Assembly: GCA_013216135.1 (NCBI GenBank)
Contig: JABSOS010000010.1
Span: 38,618-102,617, forward strand
Source of the DNA: Candidatus Caenarcanales bacterium
GTDB taxonomy: Bacteria; Cyanobacteriota; Vampirovibrionia; LMEP-6097
DNA length: 64,000 nucleotides
Direction of reading: 5' to 3'
Shown here piece after piece: positions 55,260 through 63,639 of this stretch. The notes under the pieces were generated by a model that did no database searches, was not told the DNA's origin, and saw only the letters and a program-made list of their open reading frames with translations. Position 1 is the stretch's first letter. Each line of letters starts with the position of its first letter. The position numbers and the translations under genes were made by a program.

Positions 55260-56606
55260 TTAGATTTGCTTATAAGTGTTGATAATTTTTATTTGATCTA
55301 AGATTTCTTGGCCTTCACCTATGTAAAATAATTTAAAAATATGAGGACTTGCTTTAATAATAATCCCACCAGGCTTATAAGAAACAAAAGAAGTAAGCCT
55401 AGCTTTATCTAATTTATTATTCTCCCAAGCAGAACCAGAAGTACCGGCGATCATAAAGATAGTCCCCTCACCTCTTTCATAGCGAGCAGCATTAGCTTCT
55501 GAAACCCTGATATTAAAAGATGAGCGGATATCCCCTTTAATCAAAGGAAAAGTTCTTTGATAGCGATGATAATGCCCACTGATCATGAAATCAACTTTAT
55601 ATTTATCAATAATCTTCATCAAACGTGACTTATATTTATTTTCAACATCCTGAAATATATGCTCAAGCTTCTTAGAATTTTTGAAAAACCTTTCAGTGAT
55701 AGGGTGATGAGACATAATAATAGTCCATTTTTCATCTGGAACAGTAGCTAAATCTTTATCAAGCCAATTCACCATCTCTTCTAAATTACACTGCAAGCCC
55801 ATAGTATCAAGAACGACAAAGTGAACCGAACGGTAATCAACAGAATAGTAAGCTTCTGTTTTAGAAGCTATTCCACCAGCATCACCTTCCTCTGGCAAAT
55901 GAAATAAATCAAAGAAAACACCTTTAGGTTCCGGGCAGGACACGGAGTATACTTGCTTTTCATCGACATTTCCAAAATCATGTTTCCCAAAGATAGGGTA
56001 GAAAGGAACTTTTTGCATTACCGAACCATAAACATTAAAGAAAGCCCTGTCAAAATCTTGATAGGAACCATTAGGGTAAGCATTATTACCGAGAGTAAAA
56101 ACCATATCAGGTAAATCGTGCTCAAAGTTCTTCATAGCTGAAAAAACATTCAACTGTGTTTTTTTGAACATTTTTTGAAACTCGACAGCTTTATAAGTCC
56201 CTGGGTCACCTAAAATCCAAGCACTAAACTCTCGATTAAAAGGTAGATGGTTAGGCGTAACGAAGGATTTCAAATCTTCGTGTAAAGGAAGCCAGCCACG
56301 CTTTTCATCATAGGCTTCAATTCTATAAAAGTATTCAATATCAGGCTTTAAATACTTTAAAACTAAGTCGTGATCTTTTCTAACCATAAGGTCACTTGAG
56401 CATAAACTCAAACTAGCCTCGTTATTACCATAATAGGCACGGACTTGCGTCGGATGCTTCACGGTAAACATCAAGTGCATAGCACCTTCATGAGTATAAT
56501 TTTGAAGGTAGGGTTCTCTTTCAAATCTATTTAAAGAACTAGCAGAGCTAGGCGTGAAACTAATCAACACCATTAAACTTACAAAGATATGTAAGTAAGG
56601 ACTCAT
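55260..56606 (-). CDS. purple-acid-phosphatase-like metallophosphoesterase with altered metal ligands
   Basis: A signal peptide (LHIFVSLMVLISFTPSSASS) precedes a fibronectin-III-like PAP N-domain (YLQNYTHEGAMHLMFTVKHP) and a calcineurin-type domain. The five metal blocks appear in order: GDPG (133), GNNAY (173) where the family has GDxxY, GKHD (207) where it has GNHE/D, SHH (299) and GHYHRYQR (344). The bridging Asp and the Asn ligand are thus replaced by Asn and Lys. The fold is clear but activity is doubtful, or the metal centre is different. It is probably periplasmic or extracellular. AATTAT lies 6 nt before the ATG. Confidence 0.85.
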   Translation of the reverse strand: MSPYLHIFVSLMVLISFTPSSASSLNRFEREPYLQNYTHEGAMHLMFTVKHPTQVRAYYGNNEASLSLCSSDLMVRKDHDLVLKYLKPDIEYFYRIEAYDEKRGWLPLHEDLKSFVTPNHLPFNREFSAWILGDPGTYKAVEFQKMFKKTQLNVFSAMKNFEHDLPDMVFTLGNNAYPNGSYQDFDRAFFNVYGSVMQKVPFYPIFGKHDFGNVDEKQVYSVSCPEPKGVFFDLFHLPEEGDAGGIASKTEAYYSVDYRSVHFVVLDTMGLQCNLEEMVNWLDKDLATVPDEKWTIIMSHHPITERFFKNSKKLEHIFQDVENKYKSRLMKIIDKYKVDFMISGHYHRYQRTFPLIKGDIRSSFNIRVSEANAARYERGEGTIFMIAGTSGSAWENNKLDKARLTSFVSYKPGGIIIKASPHIFKLFYIGEGQEILDQIKIINTYKQI

Positions 56607-56681
56607 ACTTATATAATTCCACCTTGAATAGTATTTCTTAACTCCAACTTCTGCGCTAAAGCCTGAGCTAATCTAAAGTAA

Positions 56682-57737
56682 TTAAGCCTCAACTTGTTTC
56701 ACTAGCCTAAAACCTGTAATCTCTCCCATGGTTTTAAAGAACTGAGCTTTATAAAAAACTATCCACTGCTCCTGCATAGTCAAATGAACCAGGATCGAAA
56801 GGAAATAAACAATAACTAGCTTGAAGTGCATATAAAAAGGTATTTCTAAAAACTCAAAGTTCAAAAAGCTTGGCCAGAGTTTTAATAATGCATTAGGAAC
56901 CCCTATTAACTCAGCTTGATTTTTTTTAGCAAAGATTTCTGGCTTATGTTTTGCTAATAGTACAAAACTTTTTCCTGAATTAAAGTACCAATTATAAATC
57001 CTTTTAGTATCTAACCTATCATCATCCAAAGGATGTTCCACACAAAGCTCAGGTATATACTCAAGAGAAATCTCTTTATTAATAGCTCTTCTAAAGAACT
57101 CAGTGTCTTCGTGTAGAGTCTCACCAAACTTTTTGGCTCCAACACCAATATTTTCATTAAACATCGATAAGTTATCAACTGTATTTCTGGACATTAAGAA
57201 ACAAGCTCCAATTGGATTTTCAACAAACTTAGCTTGTTCTTGAAAAGGATACTTTTTAGCAAAGCTGCCATAGTCATGCTCAGGAAAAACAGACTGTGAG
57301 ATTAACTTATATTTTTTCAAAAGATCAGAATCTTTAATTTCTTTAGGAAGTTTTACTCTAGCTCCAACTATACCGATTTCAGTCAAAGACCTTTTACTTA
57401 TTTTCAAAAGATTTGAGATAAAGTTAGGCTGGATTAAGATATCATCGTCTAAAAAACAAATCAAATCTCCTGTAAACTCCCTTAAAGCTTTATTTCTAGC
57501 TGCAGACAAACCCGGCTTCATTTCTACCAGATATTTATATTCATTATCCTTAATAGAGAAATGTTTTAAAGACTTGGTTTCATCAATAGAATTATTATCA
57601 ATTACTATAAGTTCAAAACTTCTTTCTATAGACTTAGCTGCAAAAGCATTCGCTTCAATCTGTTTTTTTAGCGCCCCTAGCAATACTATTAGCTTTTCAT
57701 AACGGTTATAAGAACAAATAGCTAAACTAATTTTCAC
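56682..57737 (-). CDS. family 2 glycosyltransferase
   Basis: A GT-A fold opens VKISLAICSYNRYEKLIVLL. The family markers are IVIDNNSIDETKSL, GLSAARNKALREFTG, the metal-binding LICFLDDDILIQP, and the acceptor-site EDTEFFRRA-type block (LHEDTEFFRRAINKE). Two hydrophobic helices near the C-terminus (HFKLVIVYFLSILVHLTM) suggest membrane association. An upstream ATG at 57749 exists, but TATGAT lies exactly 7 nt before the GTG at 57737, which starts the protein at the conserved strand. The substrate is unknown. The divergent neighbour is galE. Confidence 0.88.
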   Translation of the reverse strand: MKISLAICSYNRYEKLIVLLGALKKQIEANAFAAKSIERSFELIVIDNNSIDETKSLKHFSIKDNEYKYLVEMKPGLSAARNKALREFTGDLICFLDDDILIQPNFISNLLKISKRSLTEIGIVGARVKLPKEIKDSDLLKKYKLISQSVFPEHDYGSFAKKYPFQEQAKFVENPIGACFLMSRNTVDNLSMFNENIGVGAKKFGETLHEDTEFFRRAINKEISLEYIPELCVEHPLDDDRLDTKRIYNWYFNSGKSFVLLAKHKPEIFAKKNQAELIGVPNALLKLWPSFLNFEFLEIPFYMHFKLVIVYFLSILVHLTMQEQWIVFYKAQFFKTMGEITGFRLVKQVEA

Positions 57738-57775
57738 TAAAGAAATCATAGCAAAGCACGCTAAAATAAGTATGA

Positions 57776-58774
57776 ATGAAAGTTTTAATTACTGGATGTG
57801 CTGGATATATAGGTAGTATCACCTCCCAAACATGCCTCGATAATGGCTATGAAGTTATCGGCTTAGACGCTTTTTATACTGGTTTTAAAAAAAATATTCC
57901 TGCTGCAGTTAAAGTTTATGAAGGGGATATTGCTGATACAGACATATTACAGAAAATCCACTTAGAGCATCCCGACTTAGACACAGTGATTCACATGGCT
58001 GGTTTCATAGAAGTTGCTGAGTCTGTAAAAGAACCTGAAAAGTATATCGAGAACAATTTCACGAAGGCAAAGCTTATGCTTGATGAGCTGATCAAATTAA
58101 AATTCAAAAACATTATTTTCTCAAGCACGGCTGCTGTTTATGGTATGCCTAAAGAATTATCAGCGATTCCAGAGAGCTCTGAATTAAAACCAATCAACCC
58201 TTATGGTGAATCTAAGCTTATGTTTGAAGAATATCTTCGTGAAAAAGCTGATGAAATCAATCATATAATTTTCCGATTTTTCAATGTAGCTGGCGCTTAT
58301 GACAATCTAGGTGAATGCCATGAACCAGAAACACACTTGATCCCTTTAATACTTGACTTTGCTTTAGAGCAAAGAAAGAGCTTTGCATTATTTGGGACAG
58401 ATTACCCTAGCCATGACGGTACAGCAGTCAGAGATTATATCCATGTAAGAGACTTAGCTAAAGCACATGTAAACGCCTTAAAAGAATTTTCGAATTCTTC
58501 AGCCAACTTAAACCAAGCTTACAATCTAGGTTACGGTAAAGGCTTTTCTGTAAAAGAGATCATAGAGAATATCGAAAAAGTTTTAGCTCTAAAACTTGAC
58601 TATGAAAGGAAAGATAGACGCCCAGGTGATCCAGCTTACCTAGTAGCTTCACCAGAAAAAGCAAAAGTGAAATTAAGCTTTGAGCCAGACTTCAATAATA
58701 TTGAAAAAATCATTAGTGATGCATACAATCACCGAAAACTTTTCTGGGAGAATAAGTTAAGCTGCAAATCATAA
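57776..58774 (+). CDS. galE: UDP-glucose 4-epimerase
   Basis: GalE interconverts UDP-glucose and UDP-galactose with bound NAD. The Rossmann motif TGCAGYIGS, the SSTAAVYG serine segment, the YGESK catalytic pair (Tyr-x3-Lys) and the RFFNVAGAY and RPGDPAYLVAS lines are all present over 332 aa. TAAAAT lies 8 nt before the ATG, so it is probably leaderless. Its start lies 38 bp from the divergent glycosyltransferase. Its 3' end overlaps the sulfotransferase frame, so the two are probably translated from one mRNA. Confidence 0.96.
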   Translation: MKVLITGCAGYIGSITSQTCLDNGYEVIGLDAFYTGFKKNIPAAVKVYEGDIADTDILQKIHLEHPDLDTVIHMAGFIEVAESVKEPEKYIENNFTKAKLMLDELIKLKFKNIIFSSTAAVYGMPKELSAIPESSELKPINPYGESKLMFEEYLREKADEINHIIFRFFNVAGAYDNLGECHEPETHLIPLILDFALEQRKSFALFGTDYPSHDGTAVRDYIHVRDLAKAHVNALKEFSNSSANLNQAYNLGYGKGFSVKEIIENIEKVLALKLDYERKDRRPGDPAYLVASPEKAKVKLSFEPDFNNIEKIISDAYNHRKLFWENKLSCKS

Positions 58775-59877
58775 AACCAGTTTTTATAATTGCTTGCCCT
58801 CGAAGTGGTTCTTCATATCTACTAAAAATACTTAGTGAAGGTAAAGAACTGTGGTCTAGTTACAGGGAGTCCCATTATCTATGGGAAAGATTTTTAGCAG
58901 ACCCACGTGATCCTATTTTCTCAGTGCCTTTAAATGAGAAAGATTATAACGAACAAGTGAACAAAGATGGATTCAGCAAAGAATTTTTTGAAGAACTGTA
59001 TCATTTAAATACTTTCAATAACGGTAAAAGTGGTCAAATATCTCGCATCGTAAGTTTTCGAGAAAGAGCTAAGCCACTATTTAAATGGTTTTTAGATTTG
59101 AATAAATTATGGAAGGAAGAGATTTTAAATATAGATGAATATCGAATCATCGATAAAACCCCACCAAATGTTTTCCGAGTGGAATTTATAAATAAGGTTT
59201 TTCCTGATGCTCAGTTTATTTATTTAAAACGCTCAGCTGAGGGTAATATAAATTCTTTAATCAAAGCTTGGCAGTCAAAAGGAAAGCTTTTTGATTTTAA
59301 ATTTCGTGAGTTTTATGAATATAACTCTAAGATTGATTTTGAGGGCTATGATGCTAAAGTTTGGAAATTTATAAACCCACCTGGTTGGGAGAAGTTTTTG
59401 GAGCCAAAGTATGACCCAGAAGGTGGAGTCCCTTCCTTGAAAGAAGAGACCGCTTTAGGGCGAACAGATTCTAAGAACGCAGAAGATGGAGCCCCATCCT
59501 TGAAAGAAGGGACCACTTTAGGGCGAACAGATTCAAGGCTCTTGAGGATGAAAAAGCACAGTGTAGCAAGGCTACATGAGCATTTTGAAGACGAAAGAAA
59601 CGCAGAAGGTGGAGTCCTAAAGTGGTCTCTAAAAGAAGTTTGTGAGTTTCAGTATACACAAGCAAATAATTATGCAAGTAAATCTCTCCATAAAATCTGC
59701 GAAGGTCTAAGCGCGCAGGAGCGCGCAAAAAAAGTCATAGAAATTAACTATGAAGATATGATTGCTAACAAGGTTACGACTTTTAATGAAATCTGTGATT
59801 TCTTAGACATCGATTTTAGTAAGAGAATTCAATCTATGATTGAGAAAGACCCTAAGGTTTCAAGAATTAAAAATTAA
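58762..59877 (+). CDS. sulfotransferase-family protein with an in-frame repeat insertion
   Basis: The PAPS-binding P-loop is plain as PVFIIACPRSGSSYLLKIL near 58777-58833. RESHYLWERFLADPRDP and IDKTPPNVFRVEFINKVFPD, QFIYLKRSAEGNINSLIKAW and INYEDM follow in family order. The frame is open from 58756 but has no ATG, GTG or TTG before the P-loop. The first one, GTG at 58924, would delete it. I therefore place the start at the CTG at 58762, inside galE, with low certainty. Non-standard initiation, translational coupling or a lost start are all possible. Residues encoded by about 59417-59629 are a repeated insert foreign to the family. Likely role: sulfation of a sugar or peptide at the envelope. 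Confidence 0.65.
   Translation: MQIIKPVFIIACPRSGSSYLLKILSEGKELWSSYRESHYLWERFLADPRDPIFSVPLNEKDYNEQVNKDGFSKEFFEELYHLNTFNNGKSGQISRIVSFRERAKPLFKWFLDLNKLWKEEILNIDEYRIIDKTPPNVFRVEFINKVFPDAQFIYLKRSAEGNINSLIKAWQSKGKLFDFKFREFYEYNSKIDFEGYDAKVWKFINPPGWEKFLEPKYDPEGGVPSLKEETALGRTDSKNAEDGAPSLKEGTTLGRTDSRLLRMKKHSVARLHEHFEDERNAEGGVLKWSLKEVCEFQYTQANNYASKSLHKICEGLSAQERAKKVIEINYEDMIANKVTTFNEICDFLDIDFSKRIQSMIEKDPKVSRIKN
59417..59629 (+). repeat. in-frame tandem/palindromic repeat inside the sulfotransferase gene
   Basis: A 63-bp (21-codon) unit starts at 59417 and repeats at 59480. A third, partial copy starts at 59603, exactly 123 bp further, so every copy keeps the frame (AEGGVPSLKEETALGRTDS, AEDGAPSLKEGTTLGRTDS, AEGGV). 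GACCACTTTAGG (59511-59522) is inverted at 59616-59627, and TGTAGC-aag-GCTACA (59562-59576) forms a perfect stem between them. The block is visibly richer in G+C than the gene around it. It resembles selfish palindromic elements that insert into coding sequences, as described in Rickettsia. Confidence 0.8.
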
Positions 59878-59897
59878 AGTATTCTTCAAAAAATACC

Positions 59898-60482
59898 TTA
59901 ATTAGCCTCTCCAGGAATTAATTTTGCAGCTTGCTTAACATACTTAGGAACATTCACACCATTTCCCTCTAGTCCACTAATATCTTCCTTAACCTGAGTT
60001 TTAATTTTCCCAAAATCATCAGCAACTTCTCCAAAAACTTCAAGCAAATCTTGAGGAGGAGGTGGTGCAGAAAGAAGGCTAAGCTGAGATCTTTGTGAGT
60101 TATCTTCAGGAGGATTTATAACTTGGTCAATAATCTCAGAACGATTATCCTCTGCATCTCTTCTCGCTACTGCAATATCTAAAAGAGGAAGTGGTGTGAA
60201 CCTTGAATCTATGATTTTATTTAAAACTTTAGCTTCTGTGTTTAGAACCTTTTCCCTAGTATCAATAATTTTATCAACAACAGGTAAACTAAAAGATTTG
60301 TCCTTCTCTTGCCCAAGTACTTGCTGGGCTATCTGCCTTGCTTCTAAATTCGGAACTTTTACTGGAAGATCTAAAACTTGATTAGCCCTTTTAGCTTCTT
60401 TTTTTATAAACGACTCTGAAGTTTTTCTAGCTAACTCGTATAAGTTCTTTGGAGTTGTATTTGTATTTACTGCCTGGTTCAT
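59898..60482 (-). CDS. hypothetical protein, paralogue of the 62166 protein (194 aa)
   Basis: The family is not recognised from outside. Within the window it matches the 62166 protein in two blocks: TREKVLNTEAKVLNKIIDS with AVARRDAED, and the C-terminal NVPKYVKQAAKLIP (the other has KVPKYVKNLVDLIP). A Pro-rich linker (APPPPQ) sits between them. It is helical, with no signal peptide. CATTAT lies 8 nt before the ATG and no Shine-Dalgarno is present. The pair flanks the second DUF4143 ATPase on the same strand. Confidence 0.65.
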   Translation of the reverse strand: MNQAVNTNTTPKNLYELARKTSESFIKKEAKRANQVLDLPVKVPNLEARQIAQQVLGQEKDKSFSLPVVDKIIDTREKVLNTEAKVLNKIIDSRFTPLPLLDIAVARRDAEDNRSEIIDQVINPPEDNSQRSQLSLLSAPPPPQDLLEVFGEVADDFGKIKTQVKEDISGLEGNGVNVPKYVKQAAKLIPGEAN

Positions 60483-60616
60483 GAATTAAGATAATGAGCG
60501 ATTTCGCAGGTAAACGACAAAGCTTTAATATTATCTTTATTTTCCACTTAGTGTTTCTCATCCCCGTCCTATACTTAAGCAATTTTCAGGAAATTAATGA
60601 AACTAAAAAATTGTAT

Positions 60617-62014
60617 TCAAACCAGCAAAGCTGGAACATAATATATCTTAGTCTGATCTTCAATCTCAACTTTTAAAAGATCTTTCGTTATCACTAGTGC
60701 TTCTTTAATTCCTTCTGCTTTCAAAAATTTTTTAAAAAATTTAAGATCTTTTGCTTTGACATTATTTTTATATTTTACTTCAAGCCAAACAAGATCACTT
60801 TTCTTCTTAACTAAACCATCCCCAAAACCAAAGTCAATCTCAGACTCCCTTTCTCTAAAGAAACAAACATTTTCAAAATTATAACTAAGTCTTTCAAAGA
60901 TGTAGTTCTCGACAAGCTTTCCTGAAAGTTCTTGGAATAAAATATTCTGCCTAGGGTCGATATTTAAGATAGCTGCAATTAAATTTGCGCTAGCACTGTA
61001 AGCTTTCTTACTTGAGCGAGCGTGCTTTCTAAGTGACTTAGAGTATTTATAGATACGCCCTATGAGACAAGCTTGCTCCAAAATTTCGATATACCTGGCG
61101 CAGGTTTCTTGGTCTATGCCGAGATCCTGAGCTAAATTCTTCGCCTCATAAATTGATGAACTATCTTGGATAAGGCATTTTGCCAAAATTGACAATTCAT
61201 ATTTTTTATCAATATTAAAAATTTTAGGTATGTCAGAATCGATAATTTTTTCAAACACAGATGACTTAATATACTCGTAGGAAAGCTGTCTATCATTGTC
61301 AAAATTAAGAGTTTCAGGAAAAGCTCCAGTAAGCAGATAATCTTCAAACTCTGACTGGTATTGCTTTTGGAATTTAGACAAACTTGCTTGTCTTCTTCTA
61401 ACTAAATGCTTTAGAAGTCTTAAATTCAAATTAGATTTTCTCTTCAAATTTTTTTGATACTTTAACCTCAAATATTCATGGAATGAAAGGGGCGTCAAAT
61501 GATATTCAAACACTCTTCCAGCGAGTGATTCTGTTGATTTCAAAGAAAGGTAACTAGAGAAAGACCCAGAAACGATAAATTTAATTTTTGAAGAAATATC
61601 ATAGTAACGTTTAATCACATCTTGCCAATAATCTATGTATTGAATTTCATCTAAGAAAATATAGACTTGCTCTTTAAGTTCAGCTGGACTAGTTTTCAAA
61701 TGCTCATAGATATAAAATTCAATAATTTCTTCTAATAAATTTGGAGTACTTGAAAGTAAAGCTTTATCAAAAGAAAAATAACAAACATTCTTAGTTTTAT
61801 GCTTAAGAAGATATTTAAGAACTTGCTTCATTAAAGTACTCTTACCTGTTCTTCTTAGACCAATAATCGAAGTGATCATTTTCAAATCAAGTGATTTAAT
61901 GATTTTAGGAAACAAATCCCGTTTAACTGATTCAATACCCTCAAGTGAACTAAGGTCACCTTCCCACCAAGGGTTTTGCTGAGTAAGCTTATTTAATAAG
62001 TCAGCTTTCTGCAT
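60617..62014 (-). CDS. P-loop ATPase with DUF4143 domain
   Basis: Walker A IIGLRRTGKSTLMKQVL and Walker B YIFLDEIQYIDYWQD mark the ATPase. VSGSFSSYLSLKSTESLAGR is the family sensor block. The C-terminal DUF4143 part ends with the nuclease-fold pattern ESEIDFGFGDGLV followed by LVWLEVKYKNN (D ... E-x-K). A longer frame opens at 62053. TATTAT lies 6 nt before the ATG at 62014, giving MQKADLLNKL. It is a distant relative of the 16745 protein and sits between two paralogous small genes. Its role is unknown. Confidence 0.85.
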   Translation of the reverse strand: MQKADLLNKLTQQNPWWEGDLSSLEGIESVKRDLFPKIIKSLDLKMITSIIGLRRTGKSTLMKQVLKYLLKHKTKNVCYFSFDKALLSSTPNLLEEIIEFYIYEHLKTSPAELKEQVYIFLDEIQYIDYWQDVIKRYYDISSKIKFIVSGSFSSYLSLKSTESLAGRVFEYHLTPLSFHEYLRLKYQKNLKRKSNLNLRLLKHLVRRRQASLSKFQKQYQSEFEDYLLTGAFPETLNFDNDRQLSYEYIKSSVFEKIIDSDIPKIFNIDKKYELSILAKCLIQDSSSIYEAKNLAQDLGIDQETCARYIEILEQACLIGRIYKYSKSLRKHARSSKKAYSASANLIAAILNIDPRQNILFQELSGKLVENYIFERLSYNFENVCFFRERESEIDFGFGDGLVKKKSDLVWLEVKYKNNVKAKDLKFFKKFLKAEGIKEALVITKDLLKVEIEDQTKIYYVPALLV

Positions 62015-62050
62015 ATTATTATAATACCACTGTACGGAGATTAAATAACT

Positions 62051-62123
62051 CATTTAACCATACTCTTACCCATATTAAAAGTACACTTAGGGTCACGGCT
62101 CTCCGATTAAATGTAATTTTAAT
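62051..62123. repeat. about 70-bp repeat, copy 1, downstream of the 62166 gene
   Basis: The segment from CATTTAACCATACT to GATTAAATGTAATTT matches the segment at 62975-63047 in order and spacing, with perhaps three-quarters of bases identical by eye. It marks one end of a duplicated unit. Confidence 0.6.
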
Positions 62124-62165
62124 AACAATTGCGACTGAATTTCAAAAATTAATTGAATTATTAAT

Positions 62166-62726
62166 CTAAAAGACTTTATCAAATAACATATTGAGGGCTT
62201 CTTCATCAGGGATCAAATCAACTAAATTTTTCACATACTTGGGAACTTTCAAACCAGTTTCCTCAATAACATTTAATTTACCATTCAAAGATTCCTTAAT
62301 CTCATTAACATCATTAATAATAGATTCTTTGAATTCTTCAAGGTTATTTGAATTGGCAGCCCCAAAATCAATGTCATTTACTTCTGCGTCTAAGCGCGCT
62401 TGGGCAATAGCTTTTAAGCCAGGTAAACCTTGAATTTCTCCTGAAGTTTCCACAATATTATTTAAAACCTTTTTTTCAAGTTCTAAAACTTGTCTTCTAA
62501 ATTCTAAAATTGAGTTTATTTTACTATCAAAAGACAGTGCATAATTTAAAACTTCAGAGCTTTCATCAGTAGCTATAGCACTAGCAATACTTCTAGTTCT
62601 GCCATCAACGTCTAATACTTGAATATCACATGCTCTTATTATTTCTTTTTTTGTTATTTCTTGAGATAAAGCACGAGATATTTTATAAAGCTTTCCATCT
62701 AAATTTGCTCTGCTATCAATAAGCAT
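62166..62726 (-). CDS. hypothetical protein, paralogue of the 59898 protein (186 aa)
   Basis: The family is not recognised. The protein is helical and acidic. Block one (IIRACDIQVLDVDGRTRSIA; SSEVLNYALSFDSKINSI) is also found in the decayed copy at 62761-62960. Block two (RRQVLELEKKVLNNIV; KAIAQARLDAEV) and the C-terminal KVPKYVKNLVDLIP are shared with the 59898 protein. TATTAT (complement of 62734-62739) lies exactly 7 nt before the ATG, so it is predicted leaderless. No signal peptide or membrane segment is seen. Confidence 0.65.
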   Translation of the reverse strand: MLIDSRANLDGKLYKISRALSQEITKKEIIRACDIQVLDVDGRTRSIASAIATDESSEVLNYALSFDSKINSILEFRRQVLELEKKVLNNIVETSGEIQGLPGLKAIAQARLDAEVNDIDFGAANSNNLEEFKESIINDVNEIKESLNGKLNVIEETGLKVPKYVKNLVDLIPDEEALNMLFDKVF

Positions 62727-62760
62727 GCACTAAATAATAGCTAAAAAATTCAAAAAACGA

Positions 62761-62960
62761 TAACAACTTTAGTATGTTTTTGCTATTAAGGACACGCTGA
62801 TCCAATGATAGAGCAAAGGTAATTGTTTCAGATGGGGTTGAAATTGCTAAAGCAGTACCTAAGGGTCTGGCTATATTATCTCCAAGAGTTTGAATATCTA
62901 CTGCCCTGGCTGTCCCATTTTCTAATATTTTTTAGATTCGCACGCGCAGTACCATTATTT
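62761..62960 (-). pseudogene. decayed copy of the 62166 gene family
   Basis: The minus strand reads ENGTARAVDIQTLGDNIARP and then SETITFALSLDQRVLNS, which follows the 62166 protein's RACDIQVLDVDGRTRS and SEVLNYALSFDSKINS. In another frame just upstream it reads TARANLKNI, matching SRANLDGKLYKI. Frames are broken by a stop and a shift, and the second half of the gene is missing. With the repeat at 62975-63047 it forms a degenerate tandem duplicate. It fills most of the gap between 62727 and 63054, where no intact gene exists. Confidence 0.65.
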
Positions 62961-62974
62961 TAAACACAGTGCTC

Positions 62975-63047
62975 ATTTAGCCACATTACTATCTGTATTA
63001 AAAATACATTTAATAGCAAGAGCTTTCGATTAAATGTATTTTTGCAA
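62975..63047. repeat. about 70-bp repeat, copy 2, beside the pseudogene
   Basis: This is the counterpart of 62051-62123. On the minus strand it lies upstream of the decayed gene copy, so the repeat order suggests tandem duplication of a repeat-plus-gene unit and not independent insertions. Confidence 0.55.
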
Positions 63048-63054
63048 ATACTAA

Positions 63055-63636
63055 CTACATAGGACAGAGAAGCTCATAAACCCTATTTGCCATGTCATTA
63101 TTATGCATACTAGTTCCAGATGCTAATATCCAATCTTCTAAATTCATTCCATCCTGAAAATTTTGTTTTAAATCATCTCGATCAATTTTAGAAAACATTT
63201 TTTCAAAATTATGAAAATTATTAGCCCCTATTGCTTTTAAAAGTGCTGGTCGTGAAGAACCTTTATCTGGGTATAAGGTACAGTCAAAAAAAGCACTTCG
63301 ATTAAAATACACTGGATCAAAGCTGAGTTTTTTTATTAATAAATTTAAAGTTTCGTCATCAATTTTTGCCTTAGTACTAAACATATTTGAAAGTTGATGT
63401 TGATTAATAAAACCTAACTCAAGAGAATCTACTTCTTTATACTTTAGAAGCCTGTTTAAAATTTTGAAGGAGCTTTTATCAATAGCACTCTGTAAAATTT
63501 CTTTAAAATCTATTTCTATTAAATCTTTATCACCTTTTTCTATGATTTCTTCAGAAACCCACCAACGAGAATATTCGACCAGATGTTTAACTCTTACATA
63601 TGACAGTTCCTTTTGTGTACAAATTGTAAAAAGTGA
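63055..63636 (-). pseudogene. 5'-truncated gene with ankyrin-like helical repeats
   Basis: The first ATG of this frame is at 63384 (109 aa), but the frame is open and protein-like back to a stop at 63637-63639. It contains LQSAIDKSSFKILNRLLKYK and ALLKAIGANNFHNFEKMFSK and ends VYELL, helix pairs reminiscent of ankyrin repeats. No ATG, GTG or TTG exists in the upstream part. The frame is interrupted right where the IS110 non-coding end begins, so the gene probably lost its 5' part to that insertion. The alternative is a short intact gene from 63384. Confidence 0.5.
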
Positions 63637-63639
63637 CTA

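Noticed and set aside
60494..60676. Possible 60-aa membrane peptide divergent from the 59898 gene
   Set aside because: It has one hydrophobic stretch, but no Shine-Dalgarno or well-placed -10 box, and its last third is antisense to the DUF4143 ATPase. It is not supported enough to annotate.
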